Source: Bacteroidales bacterium (lineage in GTDB: Bacteria > Bacteroidota > Bacteroidia > Bacteroidales > UBA932). From it: 28,686 nucleotides of DNA. Below, piece after piece: positions 1-8,945 of this stretch (positions within the stretch are counted from its first letter, which is position 1; each line of letters opens with the position of its first letter). The stretch is taken from positions 1 to 28,686 of the forward strand of contig JALNXR010000003.1 in the NCBI GenBank assembly GCA_023230265.1, in the 5' to 3' direction. A model generated the notes under the pieces. The model worked only from the letters and a program-made list of their open reading frames with translations. It was not told the origin of the DNA and did no database searches. A program made the translations under genes and the position numbers.

Positions 1-240
1 TGTATGCAAAGGTAAGTAGCATAAATCTTGTAAAATAGGCGGGGTTCAACGAACGGTTACAGTATAGTTTTTTGAAAAATTTGTACAACACATACAATCA
101 GCGCTTTATAAAATTTGCTAACACCTATGTCCCGTCCTAAAATAGGTTGACTCAAAATCAACAAGAAATAGCGTTAATAAAAAACATAGGACTCGAAGAC
201 TTAGTTGCTCTTTAAGTTATAAGTGAAGCTTTATGTTAAA
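1..240. other. intergenic region downstream of gcvP
   Basis: No convincing gene is visible. The stretch is A+T-rich and contains two small inverted repeats side by side: CCTAAAATAGG at 136-146 and GTTGA/TCAAC with a 7-nt loop at 146-162. Neither is followed by a T-run on the gcvP (minus) strand, so neither is a good intrinsic terminator. The area might be the edge of a mobile element or a decayed gene, but no transposase sequence or matching end is seen. Confidence 0.4.
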
Positions 241-3120
241 CTATTCCCATCCTTCGCAGCTGCACATCAGATTGCGATCGCCGTAGCCATTGTCCACACG
301 GGTAACATGAGGCCAGAACTTATTGTCGCGTATCCACTCCAGAGGATATGCTGCCATCTCTCTGCCGTATTTATGATTCCAGTTATCGCCGGAAACCTCA
401 ACTGCTGTGTGGGGTGCATTTTTAAGAGGGTTGTCAGCCTTGTCAAGTTCTCCTGATTTGATAGCCTCACACTCTTTCCTGATAGAGATCATCGCCTCAA
501 TAAATCTGTCAAGCTCTGCCTTTGGTTCACTTTCAGTTGGTTCAATCATGAGCGTTTCGTGAACAGGGAAAGAAAGGGTTGGAGCGTGGAAACCGTAGTC
601 CATAAGACGTTTTGCAATATCGGTAGCATCCACTCCATACTCTTTTGAGTAGTGTCTGATGTCGATTATACACTCGTGCGCTACCCTGCCTGTGCCCTCT
701 TTCCCGACAGCTTTTCCCCTGTAGAGGGTTTGAAAACCTGCTTCTGCAAGTTTCACCGACATGTAATTAGCATTGAGAATTGCGATTTTTGTTGCTTTGG
801 TAAGTCCTTCCTCTCCAAGAAGTTTGATATAGGCGTGAGTCACAGGCAATGCAGAGGGATATCCGAAAGGTGTTGAGCTTACGGCCTTAACGCCTTTTGT
901 GCCATAGGTTCCGCAGTTGTCTGTCGTGCACCCTGCATCTTCAAGATGGGGGTGTCCCGGAAGATAGGGGGCAAGTTTTTTGTTTACACAGATCGGGCCG
1001 ATTCCGGGGCCGCCGCCGCCGTGAGGAATGGCAAAGGTTTTATGAAGGTTCAGGTGGCATACATCCGCTCCAATGAAGCCCGGATTGGTAAGCCCCACCT
1101 GTGCATTCATATTTGCGCCGTCCATATAGAACAATCCTCCGTTTTCGTGGACAATTTTTGCCATTTCCCTGATCTTCTCCTCAAAAACTCCATGGGTTGA
1201 GGGGTAGGTTATCATAGTGCAGGAGAGCCTGTCGCGATACTCTTCTGCCTTCTGTCTGAATTCATCTACATTAATGTTGCCGTTTTCATCGCAGGAGATA
1301 AGGACAATCTCCATACCGGCCATTGCTGCGGATGCCGGGTTTGTACCATGGGCAGATGTAGGTATCAGGACGATGTTCCTTTGGGGATTTCCGTTGGCTA
1401 TGTGATACGAGCGGATAGCCATCAGCCCTGCATACTCTCCGGCAGCACCTGAGTTTGGCTGCAGAGAGCAGGCATCCAGCCCTGTTATGACTGCAAGATC
1501 ATGTTCAACCTCTTTGATCATCTCCATGTAACCTTCGGCCTGATCCAGCGGAGCAAAAGGATGCATATTGGTAAGCTCACTCCAGCTCATGGGAAACATC
1601 TCCACAGCAGCGTTAAGCTTCATTGTGCAGGAGCCGAGCGGAATCATTGAATGAGTCAGAGAAATATCCCTTCTCTCCAGCTTTTTGAGATACCTCATCA
1701 TCTCGGTTTCTGAGTGGTATTTGTGGAACACATTGGCAGTGAGATAACCTGATGTCCTCTCCATAAATATTTTATTGTCAACACATTCTCCTGGGCATTC
1801 AGAAAGTTTAACGTCAAAAATGGCTAGTATTGCCAGTGCCTCTGTGCAATTTGAGAGTTCATCAAAGCTGATGCGAACCTTAGAATTGCCCGGATAGTAA
1901 AAGTTAAACTGTTTAGCCTCTGATTTCTTCTTTATATCGGCAGTATTGACATTGTTTATCTCAATTGTGTCAAAGAAGTTCTCAGAAGAGAGTCTGTATC
2001 CTGCTTTTTTAAGCCGGGAGGCGACCACATGAGCATATTTCCACGCATTTAAAGCTATTGATTTTATCCCTTCCGGACCATGATAAACTGCATACATGCC
2101 CGTCATTGAGGCCATAAGCGCAGTTGCTGTACAGATATTGGAGGTTGCCTTTTCTCTCTTGATATGTTGTTCCCTGGTCTGAAGAGCCATCCTGAGAGCC
2201 GGTTTCCCCAGCCTGTCCATCGATACACCGATTATTCTTCCCGGAATGTGCCTTTTGTACTCTTCCCTGGTTGCCATAAAGCCGGCAGTCGGACCTCCAA
2301 AACCCATCGGAAGGCCAAACCTTTGAGCAGTGCCTACGGCGATGTCTGCACCCCATGCAGCGGGTTCCTTAAGCAGTGCAAGTGCCAGCAGATCGGTAAC
2401 AGCAGTTACAAGAACACCTTTTGAATGCGCCTTTTCGCAGAAAGAAGTGTAGTCACACACCTCTCCGTTTGCAGCAGGATACTGAAGAACTGCTCCGTAA
2501 CATTTTTCGTCTAACTCAAATGTTCTGAAATCCCCGCTTACAACCTCTATTCCCAGAGCCTCTGCCCTTGTGCGGATCACTGCCTCTACCTGGGGGAAAA
2601 TATTGGAATCTAAAAACACCCTGTTCTTTCCGGCCTTGACAGCATCCCTGGAACGGAGTTCGTACATCATTCTCACGGCCTCACCTGCTGCGGTTGAGTC
2701 ATCGAGCATGGAACAGTTAGCAATTTTAAAGCCGGTAAGATCCGATACCATAGTCTGAAAATTGAGCAAAGCCTCAAGCCTGCCCTGTGAGATCTCTGCC
2801 TGATAAGGTGTATAGGATGTGTACCAGGAGGGGTTTTCAAATATATTGCGGATAATAACGGGAAGGGAGGCTGTTCCGTAGAAGCCCTGACCTATCATTG
2901 AACGGAAATTTTTGTTTTTTGAAGCTGTTGCTTTAAGTTTTGCAAGATATTCGTGTTCGCTTAAAGCTTTGTCCAGAAGAAGTGGTTTGTCAAGGAGAAT
3001 ATCATGCGGAATGGTCTGTTTTACAAGATCATCCAGGTTTTTAACATCTATTGCGGCAAGCATCTGTGCCTCATCTTCCTTACGGGGTCCATTGTGGCGA
3101 TCGACAAAAGAGAGTGACAT
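241..3120 (-). CDS. gcvP: glycine dehydrogenase (decarboxylating), glycine cleavage system P protein
   Basis: This is the P protein of the glycine cleavage system. It decarboxylates glycine with pyridoxal phosphate and transfers the aminomethyl group to the lipoyl arm of the H protein, in the cytoplasm. The 959 residues match the usual single-chain form, with an N-terminal half (about 1-440) and a catalytic C-terminal half. The PLP lysine is K694, in LHKTFAIPHGGGGPG; HGTNPASAAMAG and the opening FVDRHNGPR are also typical. The ATG at 3120 is supported by the conserved N-terminus. The gene is transcribed alone, divergently from the carboxyltransferase gene, with a 118-bp gap. gcvT and gcvH are not in the window, so the system is split in this genome or they lie outside. 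Confidence 0.97.
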   Translation of the reverse strand: MSLSFVDRHNGPRKEDEAQMLAAIDVKNLDDLVKQTIPHDILLDKPLLLDKALSEHEYLAKLKATASKNKNFRSMIGQGFYGTASLPVIIRNIFENPSWYTSYTPYQAEISQGRLEALLNFQTMVSDLTGFKIANCSMLDDSTAAGEAVRMMYELRSRDAVKAGKNRVFLDSNIFPQVEAVIRTRAEALGIEVVSGDFRTFELDEKCYGAVLQYPAANGEVCDYTSFCEKAHSKGVLVTAVTDLLALALLKEPAAWGADIAVGTAQRFGLPMGFGGPTAGFMATREEYKRHIPGRIIGVSMDRLGKPALRMALQTREQHIKREKATSNICTATALMASMTGMYAVYHGPEGIKSIALNAWKYAHVVASRLKKAGYRLSSENFFDTIEINNVNTADIKKKSEAKQFNFYYPGNSKVRISFDELSNCTEALAILAIFDVKLSECPGECVDNKIFMERTSGYLTANVFHKYHSETEMMRYLKKLERRDISLTHSMIPLGSCTMKLNAAVEMFPMSWSELTNMHPFAPLDQAEGYMEMIKEVEHDLAVITGLDACSLQPNSGAAGEYAGLMAIRSYHIANGNPQRNIVLIPTSAHGTNPASAAMAGMEIVLISCDENGNINVDEFRQKAEEYRDRLSCTMITYPSTHGVFEEKIREMAKIVHENGGLFYMDGANMNAQVGLTNPGFIGADVCHLNLHKTFAIPHGGGGPGIGPICVNKKLAPYLPGHPHLEDAGCTTDNCGTYGTKGVKAVSSTPFGYPSALPVTHAYIKLLGEEGLTKATKIAILNANYMSVKLAEAGFQTLYRGKAVGKEGTGRVAHECIIDIRHYSKEYGVDATDIAKRLMDYGFHAPTLSFPVHETLMIEPTESEPKAELDRFIEAMISIRKECEAIKSGELDKADNPLKNAPHTAVEVSGDNWNHKYGREMAAYPLEWIRDNKFWPHVTRVDNGYGDRNLMCSCEGWE

Positions 3121-3161
3121 ATTATTCTATTTATTAGACATTTATTATGAATTATATCTTG

Positions 3162-3169
3162 CAAATGTA
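3162..3169 (-). promoter_or_regulatory. possible -7 box for gcvP
   Basis: On the minus strand this reads TACATTTG, matching the Bacteroidota TAnnTTTG box, about 42 bp before the gcvP ATG. No clear upstream TTTG element is visible at the expected distance, so this is only a candidate. Confidence 0.35.
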
Positions 3170-3208
3170 ATTATATTTCCAGAAAAAGTTGGTATTAAAA
3201 TATTTTTC

Positions 3209-3216
3209 TATTTTTG
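3209..3216 (+). promoter_or_regulatory. possible -7 box for the carboxyltransferase operon
   Basis: TATTTTTG matches TAnnTTTG and ends 22 bp before the ATG at 3239. No good TTTG is seen at -33. It lies back to back with the gcvP promoter candidate. Confidence 0.35.
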
Positions 3217-3238
3217 TCGGTACTAAAACCAAAATCTA

Positions 3239-4798
3239 ATGAGTTTACTTAACAGAAAAATTTCTGAACTTGCAGAAAGAAGAGCAAGAGCAGAACAGGG
3301 AGGTGGGCCCACAGCCATAGCGAAACAGCGAGCTATGGGAAAACTTCCTGCCAGAGAGAGGATTAGTCAACTTCTTGATGAGGGATCATTTTTCGAATAC
3401 GACCTTTTTATCGAACATGACGCCCGGGGATTCGGACTGGACGGGAAAGATCTTGCGGGTGACGGTGTAGTTATCGGAACCGGGACAATCAATGGAAAAG
3501 CCGTTGCAATATATGCCCAGGATTTCACTGTCGCCGGGGGGTCGCTTGGATCTATGCACGCCCGTAAAATAGCCAAGATCATGGACTATGCCCTCAAGAT
3601 GAGGATGCCTTTGATTGGTATCAACGATTCAGGAGGTGCAAGAATTCAGGAGGGGGTCAATTCTCTTGCAGGATACGGTGAGATTTTTTACAGAAACACA
3701 ATTGCCAGCGGTGTAATTCCACAAATCTCAGTAATACTCGGACCCTGTGCAGGCGGAGCTGTCTACTCTCCCGCGCTTACCGATTTTGTATTTGTTGTGG
3801 ACAAAATATCCAAGATGTTTATTACAGGTCCGGAAGTTATTAAGTCCGTTCTGGGAGAAGAGATAGATATGGAATCCCTGGGAGGAGCGAGAGTTCACAG
3901 TGAGATAACCGGCAATGCACACTTCTTTGCTTTAAGCGAGAGTGAGTGCTTCGATCAGATTAAGACACTGCTTGACTACATACCTGCACATAATGAGGCC
4001 AAAGTTGCCGTTTGCTGCAAGGATGGGAAATACCCGGGCCCAAAGAAATCTTTAAAAATTGAAAGGATTGTTCCTGTCGATCCTACTAAACCCTACGATG
4101 TAAGAGACGTTATTAAGGCAGTGACTGACGAATCAAAGTTTTTTGAGGTTCAACAGATGTGGGCTGCAAATATTGTTGTAGGATTCGGCCGGATAAACGG
4201 CAACACAGTCGGTTTTGTTGCCAATCAGCCGCTAGTTCTTGCAGGTGTTCTGGATTGTGACTCTGCTGACAAAGCTGCACGCTTTATCCGTTTCTGTGAT
4301 GCCTTTAATATCCCGCTTGTTACATTTGAGGACCTTCCCGGATATCTGCCCGGAGTGGACCAGGAACACGCAGGGGTTATAAGGCACGGTGCAAAGCTGC
4401 TCTATGCATACAGCGAGGCAACGGTTCCCAAAGTGACGATAATTTTAAGAAAAGCTTACGGCGGTGGCTACATAGCAATGAACTCAAGACACCTGAGAGC
4501 CGATTTTGTATTTGCGTGGCCCATGGCAGAGATTGCGGTGATGGGTCCGGAAGGGGCAGCCAATATTATCTTCAAAAAGGAGATTATGGAATCCGAAAAT
4601 CCGGAAGCTACCAGAAAAGCAAAAGTTGAGGAGTATAAACAAAAATTTGCAAACCCCTATGTAGCAGCCTCAAAAGGCTACATTGATTCAGTCATTGATC
4701 CTAAAGACACCAGGAATTATATTGTAAATGCCCTTGAGGTTTCAAAGGAAAAATCGGTTAAGGGCCCGTCAAAGAAACACGGAATTCCACCATTTTAA
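3239..4798 (+). CDS. acyl-CoA carboxylase carboxyltransferase subunit (propionyl-/methylmalonyl-CoA type)
   Basis: This is the carboxyltransferase subunit of a biotin-dependent enzyme that moves carboxyl groups between biotin and a short acyl-CoA, most likely propionyl-CoA/methylmalonyl-CoA. The 519 residues carry the two crotonase-like halves of the family. Landmarks are GINDSGGARIQEGV, GPCAGGAVYSPALTDF, FEDLPGYLPGVDQEH and the C-terminal KKHGIPPF. The same fold serves PccB (carboxylase) and MmdA/OadA-like decarboxylase alpha subunits, and sequence alone does not separate these well. It is followed 11 bp downstream by a biotin carrier gene. No biotin carboxylase (needed for a carboxylase) and no membrane beta or gamma subunit (needed for a sodium-pumping decarboxylase) is adjacent. 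Confidence 0.9.
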   Translation: MSLLNRKISELAERRARAEQGGGPTAIAKQRAMGKLPARERISQLLDEGSFFEYDLFIEHDARGFGLDGKDLAGDGVVIGTGTINGKAVAIYAQDFTVAGGSLGSMHARKIAKIMDYALKMRMPLIGINDSGGARIQEGVNSLAGYGEIFYRNTIASGVIPQISVILGPCAGGAVYSPALTDFVFVVDKISKMFITGPEVIKSVLGEEIDMESLGGARVHSEITGNAHFFALSESECFDQIKTLLDYIPAHNEAKVAVCCKDGKYPGPKKSLKIERIVPVDPTKPYDVRDVIKAVTDESKFFEVQQMWAANIVVGFGRINGNTVGFVANQPLVLAGVLDCDSADKAARFIRFCDAFNIPLVTFEDLPGYLPGVDQEHAGVIRHGAKLLYAYSEATVPKVTIILRKAYGGGYIAMNSRHLRADFVFAWPMAEIAVMGPEGAANIIFKKEIMESENPEATRKAKVEEYKQKFANPYVAASKGYIDSVIDPKDTRNYIVNALEVSKEKSVKGPSKKHGIPPF

Positions 4799-4809
4799 AA
4801 ATTTCTCCT

Positions 4810-5190
4810 ATGAAAAATACAGATAATTTGGACACTCTGCAGATAACCCAGCAGGGAAGAAAATATAAAACGACCCTCACCAATAAATATAAAAACCGGA
4901 AAATATGGAAAAACCCGGATCCCCGGGAGATATACTCCGTAATTCCCTGCACTGTATCTGCTCTATATACAAGTGAGGGAGCCAAAATTGAAAAGGGTGA
5001 CAAAATACTGGAGTTTGAGGCTATGAAGATGAAAAACATCCTGATTGCACCGTTTTCCGGCAAGGTTGAAAAAATCTTTGTTAAGCAGGGGGATAAAATT
5101 GCAAAAGGATTTCTGATGCTTATCCTTCAAATGAAAGAGGGTGAGACTGACAGAGATGCTACCTCCATCTCTCCAGATCCAATCGGATAA
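4810..5190 (+). CDS. biotin carboxyl carrier protein of acyl-CoA carboxylase/decarboxylase
   Basis: A 126-residue protein with a C-terminal biotinyl domain (about 40-107). The biotinylation site is EAMKM with K73 as the modified lysine, followed by the typical second half ending in VKQGDKIAKGFLMLIL. It should swing carboxyl groups to the carboxyltransferase encoded just upstream; the 11-bp gap indicates one transcript. The N-terminal 35 residues are Lys/Asn/Thr-rich and not conserved. The last 10 codons overlap the 3' end of rodA on the opposite strand (32 bp), and the extra tail after the biotinyl domain (GETDRDATSISPDPIG) may be read-through of that overlap. No Shine-Dalgarno sequence precedes the ATG. 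Confidence 0.88.
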   Translation: MKNTDNLDTLQITQQGRKYKTTLTNKYKNRKIWKNPDPREIYSVIPCTVSALYTSEGAKIEKGDKILEFEAMKMKNILIAPFSGKVEKIFVKQGDKIAKGFLMLILQMKEGETDRDATSISPDPIG

Positions 5191-6589
5191 AGATAAATAA
5201 GAGAATAGTAAAACTCCAGAGAGAAGACCCCCCGTAGCTTATAAAGGGGAGAGGTATTCCTATCACCGGTACAAGTCCGATTGTCATTCCTATATTGATG
5301 AAGAAATGGAGAAAAATTACTGATGCAACGCAGTATCCGTATACCCTGGCAAATGTGTCCTTTTGCTTTTCAGCCAGGGAGATTATTCTTATCAGCATAT
5401 AGGTGTAGATTAAGAGTATAAAGAGAGAGCCCATAAATCCGTACTCTTCACCTACTGTGCAGAATATGAAATCTGTGCTCTGCTCAGGAACAAAGTTGAA
5501 TTTTGTCTGTGTTCCCTGAAGAAATCCCTTACCCGCAAACCCTCCCGAGCCTATTGCAATCTTTGACTGATGCACATTGTACCCGGCACCCTGCAGATCT
5601 TCTGTGATACCCAGCAGGTTCTCAATTCTTGCCTTCTGGTGTTCCTGCAAAACTTTATCAAATACAATGTTAACAGAAAATATCAGAATCAGATATGCCA
5701 GAGATGACAGTAAAATATTCCACATATAGAGTTTTTTTTCTCTGAATGTGCTGATAATGTGATATACAAAAGGGGGAAGAACGGCTATCAGGGGCCATAT
5801 GAAGAGTGGCCAGTGGGAGATGGTTTTTGAAATTGATAGATTCCCCAGCCGGGGAGAAAATATGATCAGGGGGAGATATAATATTAAAAATAAAATATGC
5901 CTGATAAGATTCCTGGTGAAGATCCCTCTTGCTATAACCATAATTGAAAAGAGGATGGTTATAGATATAAAGGGAGAGTTTGTCAGAGTGATCACAAAGA
6001 GCAGGATAGCAATCAAACCAAGTATTATTACCCATCCGCTCAATCCTTCCCTGTAGAGCATGAATGTAAAACTCAGGTAGACCAGAGCTGAGCCGGTCTC
6101 TTTTTCCATTACTATCAGCATCATGGGGATCAATATAACTGCAGCAGTTTTCCAGTAACCGGTCAGATTTTTAAGTCTGAAATTATAACCGCCCAAAAGG
6201 GATGCAAGAGCCAGGGATGTGGTAATTTTTGAAAACTCTGCAGGTTGAATCCTCAGTGGACCGGCAACCAGCCAGGATCTGGAGCCGTTTACCTCCACAC
6301 CCAGTACAAGTACGGACAGAAGCAGAATAATACTGATTCCGTAGAAAATCCACGCAGCGACATTGTAAACTTTGGGATTGATGACAAAAATTATTAGAGC
6401 GGCAATAATGAGGGATGAGACTATCCAGATAAACTGCATTCCGGAACGTTGGGAAAAGTCCATTATTCCGGTAGAGAGCTCAGGGTCGTAAACAGAGGAG
6501 AAGACACTAAGCCAACCACTTATGACCAATATCAGATAACAGGTTATTAATGGCCAGTCAAGCTTTCTGTAAAGTTGCAATGTGTTCAT
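5159..6589 (-). CDS. rodA: RodA, SEDS-family peptidoglycan polymerase
   Basis: A polytopic inner-membrane glycosyltransferase that polymerises lipid II during cell elongation, paired with PBP2. Family landmarks are NGSRSW and QPAEFSK (around 101-120), TDFIF with D373 at the essential Asp position of RodA, and PFISYGGSS near the C-terminus. At 476 residues it is about 100 longer than the E. coli protein. The extra length is mainly hydrophobic segments around residues 200-310, which I believe is common in Bacteroidota homologues. Its ATG overlaps the stop of mrdA by 4 bp (ATGA), so the two are translationally coupled, as expected for a polymerase/transpeptidase pair. It is the last gene of the elongasome operon. 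Confidence 0.95.
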   Translation of the reverse strand: MNTLQLYRKLDWPLITCYLILVISGWLSVFSSVYDPELSTGIMDFSQRSGMQFIWIVSSLIIAALIIFVINPKVYNVAAWIFYGISIILLLSVLVLGVEVNGSRSWLVAGPLRIQPAEFSKITTSLALASLLGGYNFRLKNLTGYWKTAAVILIPMMLIVMEKETGSALVYLSFTFMLYREGLSGWVIILGLIAILLFVITLTNSPFISITILFSIMVIARGIFTRNLIRHILFLILYLPLIIFSPRLGNLSISKTISHWPLFIWPLIAVLPPFVYHIISTFREKKLYMWNILLSSLAYLILIFSVNIVFDKVLQEHQKARIENLLGITEDLQGAGYNVHQSKIAIGSGGFAGKGFLQGTQTKFNFVPEQSTDFIFCTVGEEYGFMGSLFILLIYTYMLIRIISLAEKQKDTFARVYGYCVASVIFLHFFINIGMTIGLVPVIGIPLPFISYGGSSLWSFTILLFIFIRLDLERWR

Positions 6590-8418
6590 CTCGGCACGTT
6601 TACAATAGTGTTTCCGTTAAAAACATACTCCTGAAGATCTTTTCTTGAGATCTCCCCCTTAAGATATTTTTCCACCAGCAGGGAGGCTATGGGTGCAGCC
6701 CAGGTAGCACCGAAACCTCCGTTCTGGATATAAGCAGCCACTGCAATTTTAGGATTGTCTTTAGGAGCAAAACATATAAAGACTGAGTGATCTTTTCCGT
6801 GAGGATTCTGAGCCGTTCCGGTTTTGCCACATATATCCAGCCCGGATACTGCTGCCCTTGTCGCTGTGGCACCTGAACCGGGAGGAGCATTAACAGCCAG
6901 GTACATACCATGAATAATCTTGTTGAAATGTTCCTGATCTATCTTTGTATAGTGCTTCTGAGAGAAATCGGCATTTATCAAGGTATCCTGAACCCCTTTT
7001 ATGATATGAGGTGTATAGTAGAAGCCTCTGTTTGCTATTGTTGCAGCAAAGTTGGCCAGGTGCAGAGGCGTCACACCTATCTCACCCTGTCCGATGGCAA
7101 GAGAAATGATTGATAGTGAGCTCCATCTGTTTTTACCGTGAATCCTGTCATAAGTAGAGACATCGGGAAGGGTTCCTCCCTGTTCAGAGGGGAAATCACT
7201 TCCGAGCTTCTCTCCGAATCCCATGCTGGTAACATATTCCCTCCATTTATTAAAAGCTGATGCAATGCCCGGATATTTTTTGTTGTCCATTATATTTCTA
7301 AATGCATAGCAGTAAAAAGCATTGCAGGACATCATAATAGACTGGGTAAAATTGACAGGAGAGGGGTGGGCATGGCAGGCAACACCTCTCCCGATATGAT
7401 ATCCCATACTGCATGGGTATCGTGAGGTTGTGTCAATTACACCCTCCTGAAGTGCAATAAGGGCATTAACCAGTTTAAATACTGATCCGGGAGGATAAGG
7501 AGACATTACGGCTCTGTTAAACATAGGTTTAAGAGGATCTTTCACCAGTTCAGCAAAATATTTATTGATACTGGCAAGTTTTTCTACATCTATGCCCGGG
7601 CTGGAAACCAGGGTTAGTATCTCCCCGGTGGAGGGTTCTATTGCCACCAGGCTTCCTGCCTTGTTCTTCATAAGGTCCTCCCCGTATTTTTGCAGGGGGG
7701 CATCAATAGATGAGATAAGATTTTTCCCGGGGATGGCATCCATGTCGTATTTGCCATCCGCAAAGCCTGATTTTACCTTATTATGTACATCCCTGAGATA
7801 GATATTGTACCCCTTCCTGCCCCGGAGCAGACCCTCATAAGATTGTTCCAGTCCTGTTCTTCCAACATAGTCACCTCTTTTGTATTCAGGATTTCTTCTG
7901 AGAAAAGCGGTGTCCACCTCAGTAATGTAACCCAGCAGGTTTGCCCCGGCGTTGCAGGGATATGATCGTATAGTTCTGGATACAGCACTGAATCCCTCAA
8001 ATTTATATGACTTTTCTATAAAAAGGGCATACTCTCTGAAGGAGATTTGCTTTACAAAAGGGAGAGACTGATAACCTATCCTTTTTCTGTTTTTTCTGTA
8101 CTCTTTAAAGGTCTCTCTCACTGTCAGGGGATCCAGGGAAAATATTCCGCAAAGGTCGAGAGTGTCAAAATCCCTCACTTCGTAAGGTGTGACCATTATA
8201 TCGTATGAGGTTTCATTTCCCACCAGGATATTTCCGTCTCTGTCCAGAATCAATCCCCTTGCGGGATATCTGGTCTCATACCGGAATGCATTGTTGCTGG
8301 CAGTTATCTTATACTCCTTATCTAATATCTGCAGCGAAAAAAGTCTTACCGCAATTATTGCCGACACGGCAATAATCCCAATTATCAGAATATTGTTGCG
8401 TTTGAATTCAAAAGCCAT
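6586..8418 (-). CDS. mrdA: penicillin-binding protein 2, elongasome transpeptidase
   Basis: A class B PBP that cross-links peptidoglycan with RodA during elongation. The 610 residues comprise a short cytoplasmic tail, one membrane anchor (about 8-28), a PBP dimerisation region containing the RGLILDRDG motif, and a transpeptidase domain. The active-site motifs are all present: S312-V-F-K, S364-C-N and K532-T-G-T. Length is normal. It lies 11 bp downstream of mreD and overlaps rodA by 4 bp. Regulation presumably follows the purH/mreB transcript, since no promoter box is obvious in the short gap before it. Confidence 0.96.
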   Translation of the reverse strand: MAFEFKRNNILIIGIIAVSAIIAVRLFSLQILDKEYKITASNNAFRYETRYPARGLILDRDGNILVGNETSYDIMVTPYEVRDFDTLDLCGIFSLDPLTVRETFKEYRKNRKRIGYQSLPFVKQISFREYALFIEKSYKFEGFSAVSRTIRSYPCNAGANLLGYITEVDTAFLRRNPEYKRGDYVGRTGLEQSYEGLLRGRKGYNIYLRDVHNKVKSGFADGKYDMDAIPGKNLISSIDAPLQKYGEDLMKNKAGSLVAIEPSTGEILTLVSSPGIDVEKLASINKYFAELVKDPLKPMFNRAVMSPYPPGSVFKLVNALIALQEGVIDTTSRYPCSMGYHIGRGVACHAHPSPVNFTQSIMMSCNAFYCYAFRNIMDNKKYPGIASAFNKWREYVTSMGFGEKLGSDFPSEQGGTLPDVSTYDRIHGKNRWSSLSIISLAIGQGEIGVTPLHLANFAATIANRGFYYTPHIIKGVQDTLINADFSQKHYTKIDQEHFNKIIHGMYLAVNAPPGSGATATRAAVSGLDICGKTGTAQNPHGKDHSVFICFAPKDNPKIAVAAYIQNGGFGATWAAPIASLLVEKYLKGEISRKDLQEYVFNGNTIVNVPR

Positions 8419-8429
8419 TTAAAGGAGTT

Positions 8430-8945
8430 TTAACCTCGGTTCTTGTAAAAAATCCCGTATTCACTCAGTAAAATGATCAGGGTGTTCACAAAGATACTTA
8501 AGAAATACCTAAGGAGGGACTGAAATGAAAAGATCATGGAAAAATTCTCCAGTATCTCCACCACAGCCTGATGAATCATCAATCCGGCGATAATAAAGTA
8601 CAAGAACCTGGTAAGACCAAGTTCTGACAGCCCCGGTCTGGAACTCTTGTCAAGTCCGGCATGCGGTACTGCCATTTTGAGCAGCAGAGGCTGAACAAAG
8701 GAGAGGAATGTTGCTGCAGCTGCGTTAAGCCCCAGAATAAAACCTCCGGTAAGGTCAACACCAATACCCAGCAGAAACGACATTAAAAGCCTTTCATATA
8801 AAGGAATTTTTGCAGGAAATGTGAGAATCAGCAGAGGATACAGAGCAATAAAAAATAGTGGCCCGAAATTTATAAAGTTGCTCAAAAGGGCCTGAAGCAG
8901 GATAAATACCGCAATTATCAGAAATATCTCAGATCTACTTTTCAT
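8430..8945 (-). CDS. mreD: rod shape-determining membrane protein MreD
   Basis: A 171-residue protein that is almost wholly hydrophobic with about five membrane segments, as expected of MreD, the least conserved part of the Mre complex. The call rests on size, hydropathy, the segment containing GVDLTGGFILGLNAAAATF, and position between mreC and mrdA. Its start overlaps the end of mreC by 11 bp, so the two are probably translationally coupled. It should link the MreB filament and MreC to PBP2/RodA at the inner membrane. Confidence 0.88.
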   Translation of the reverse strand: MKSRSEIFLIIAVFILLQALLSNFINFGPLFFIALYPLLILTFPAKIPLYERLLMSFLLGIGVDLTGGFILGLNAAAATFLSFVQPLLLKMAVPHAGLDKSSRPGLSELGLTRFLYFIIAGLMIHQAVVEILENFSMIFSFQSLLRYFLSIFVNTLIILLSEYGIFYKNRG

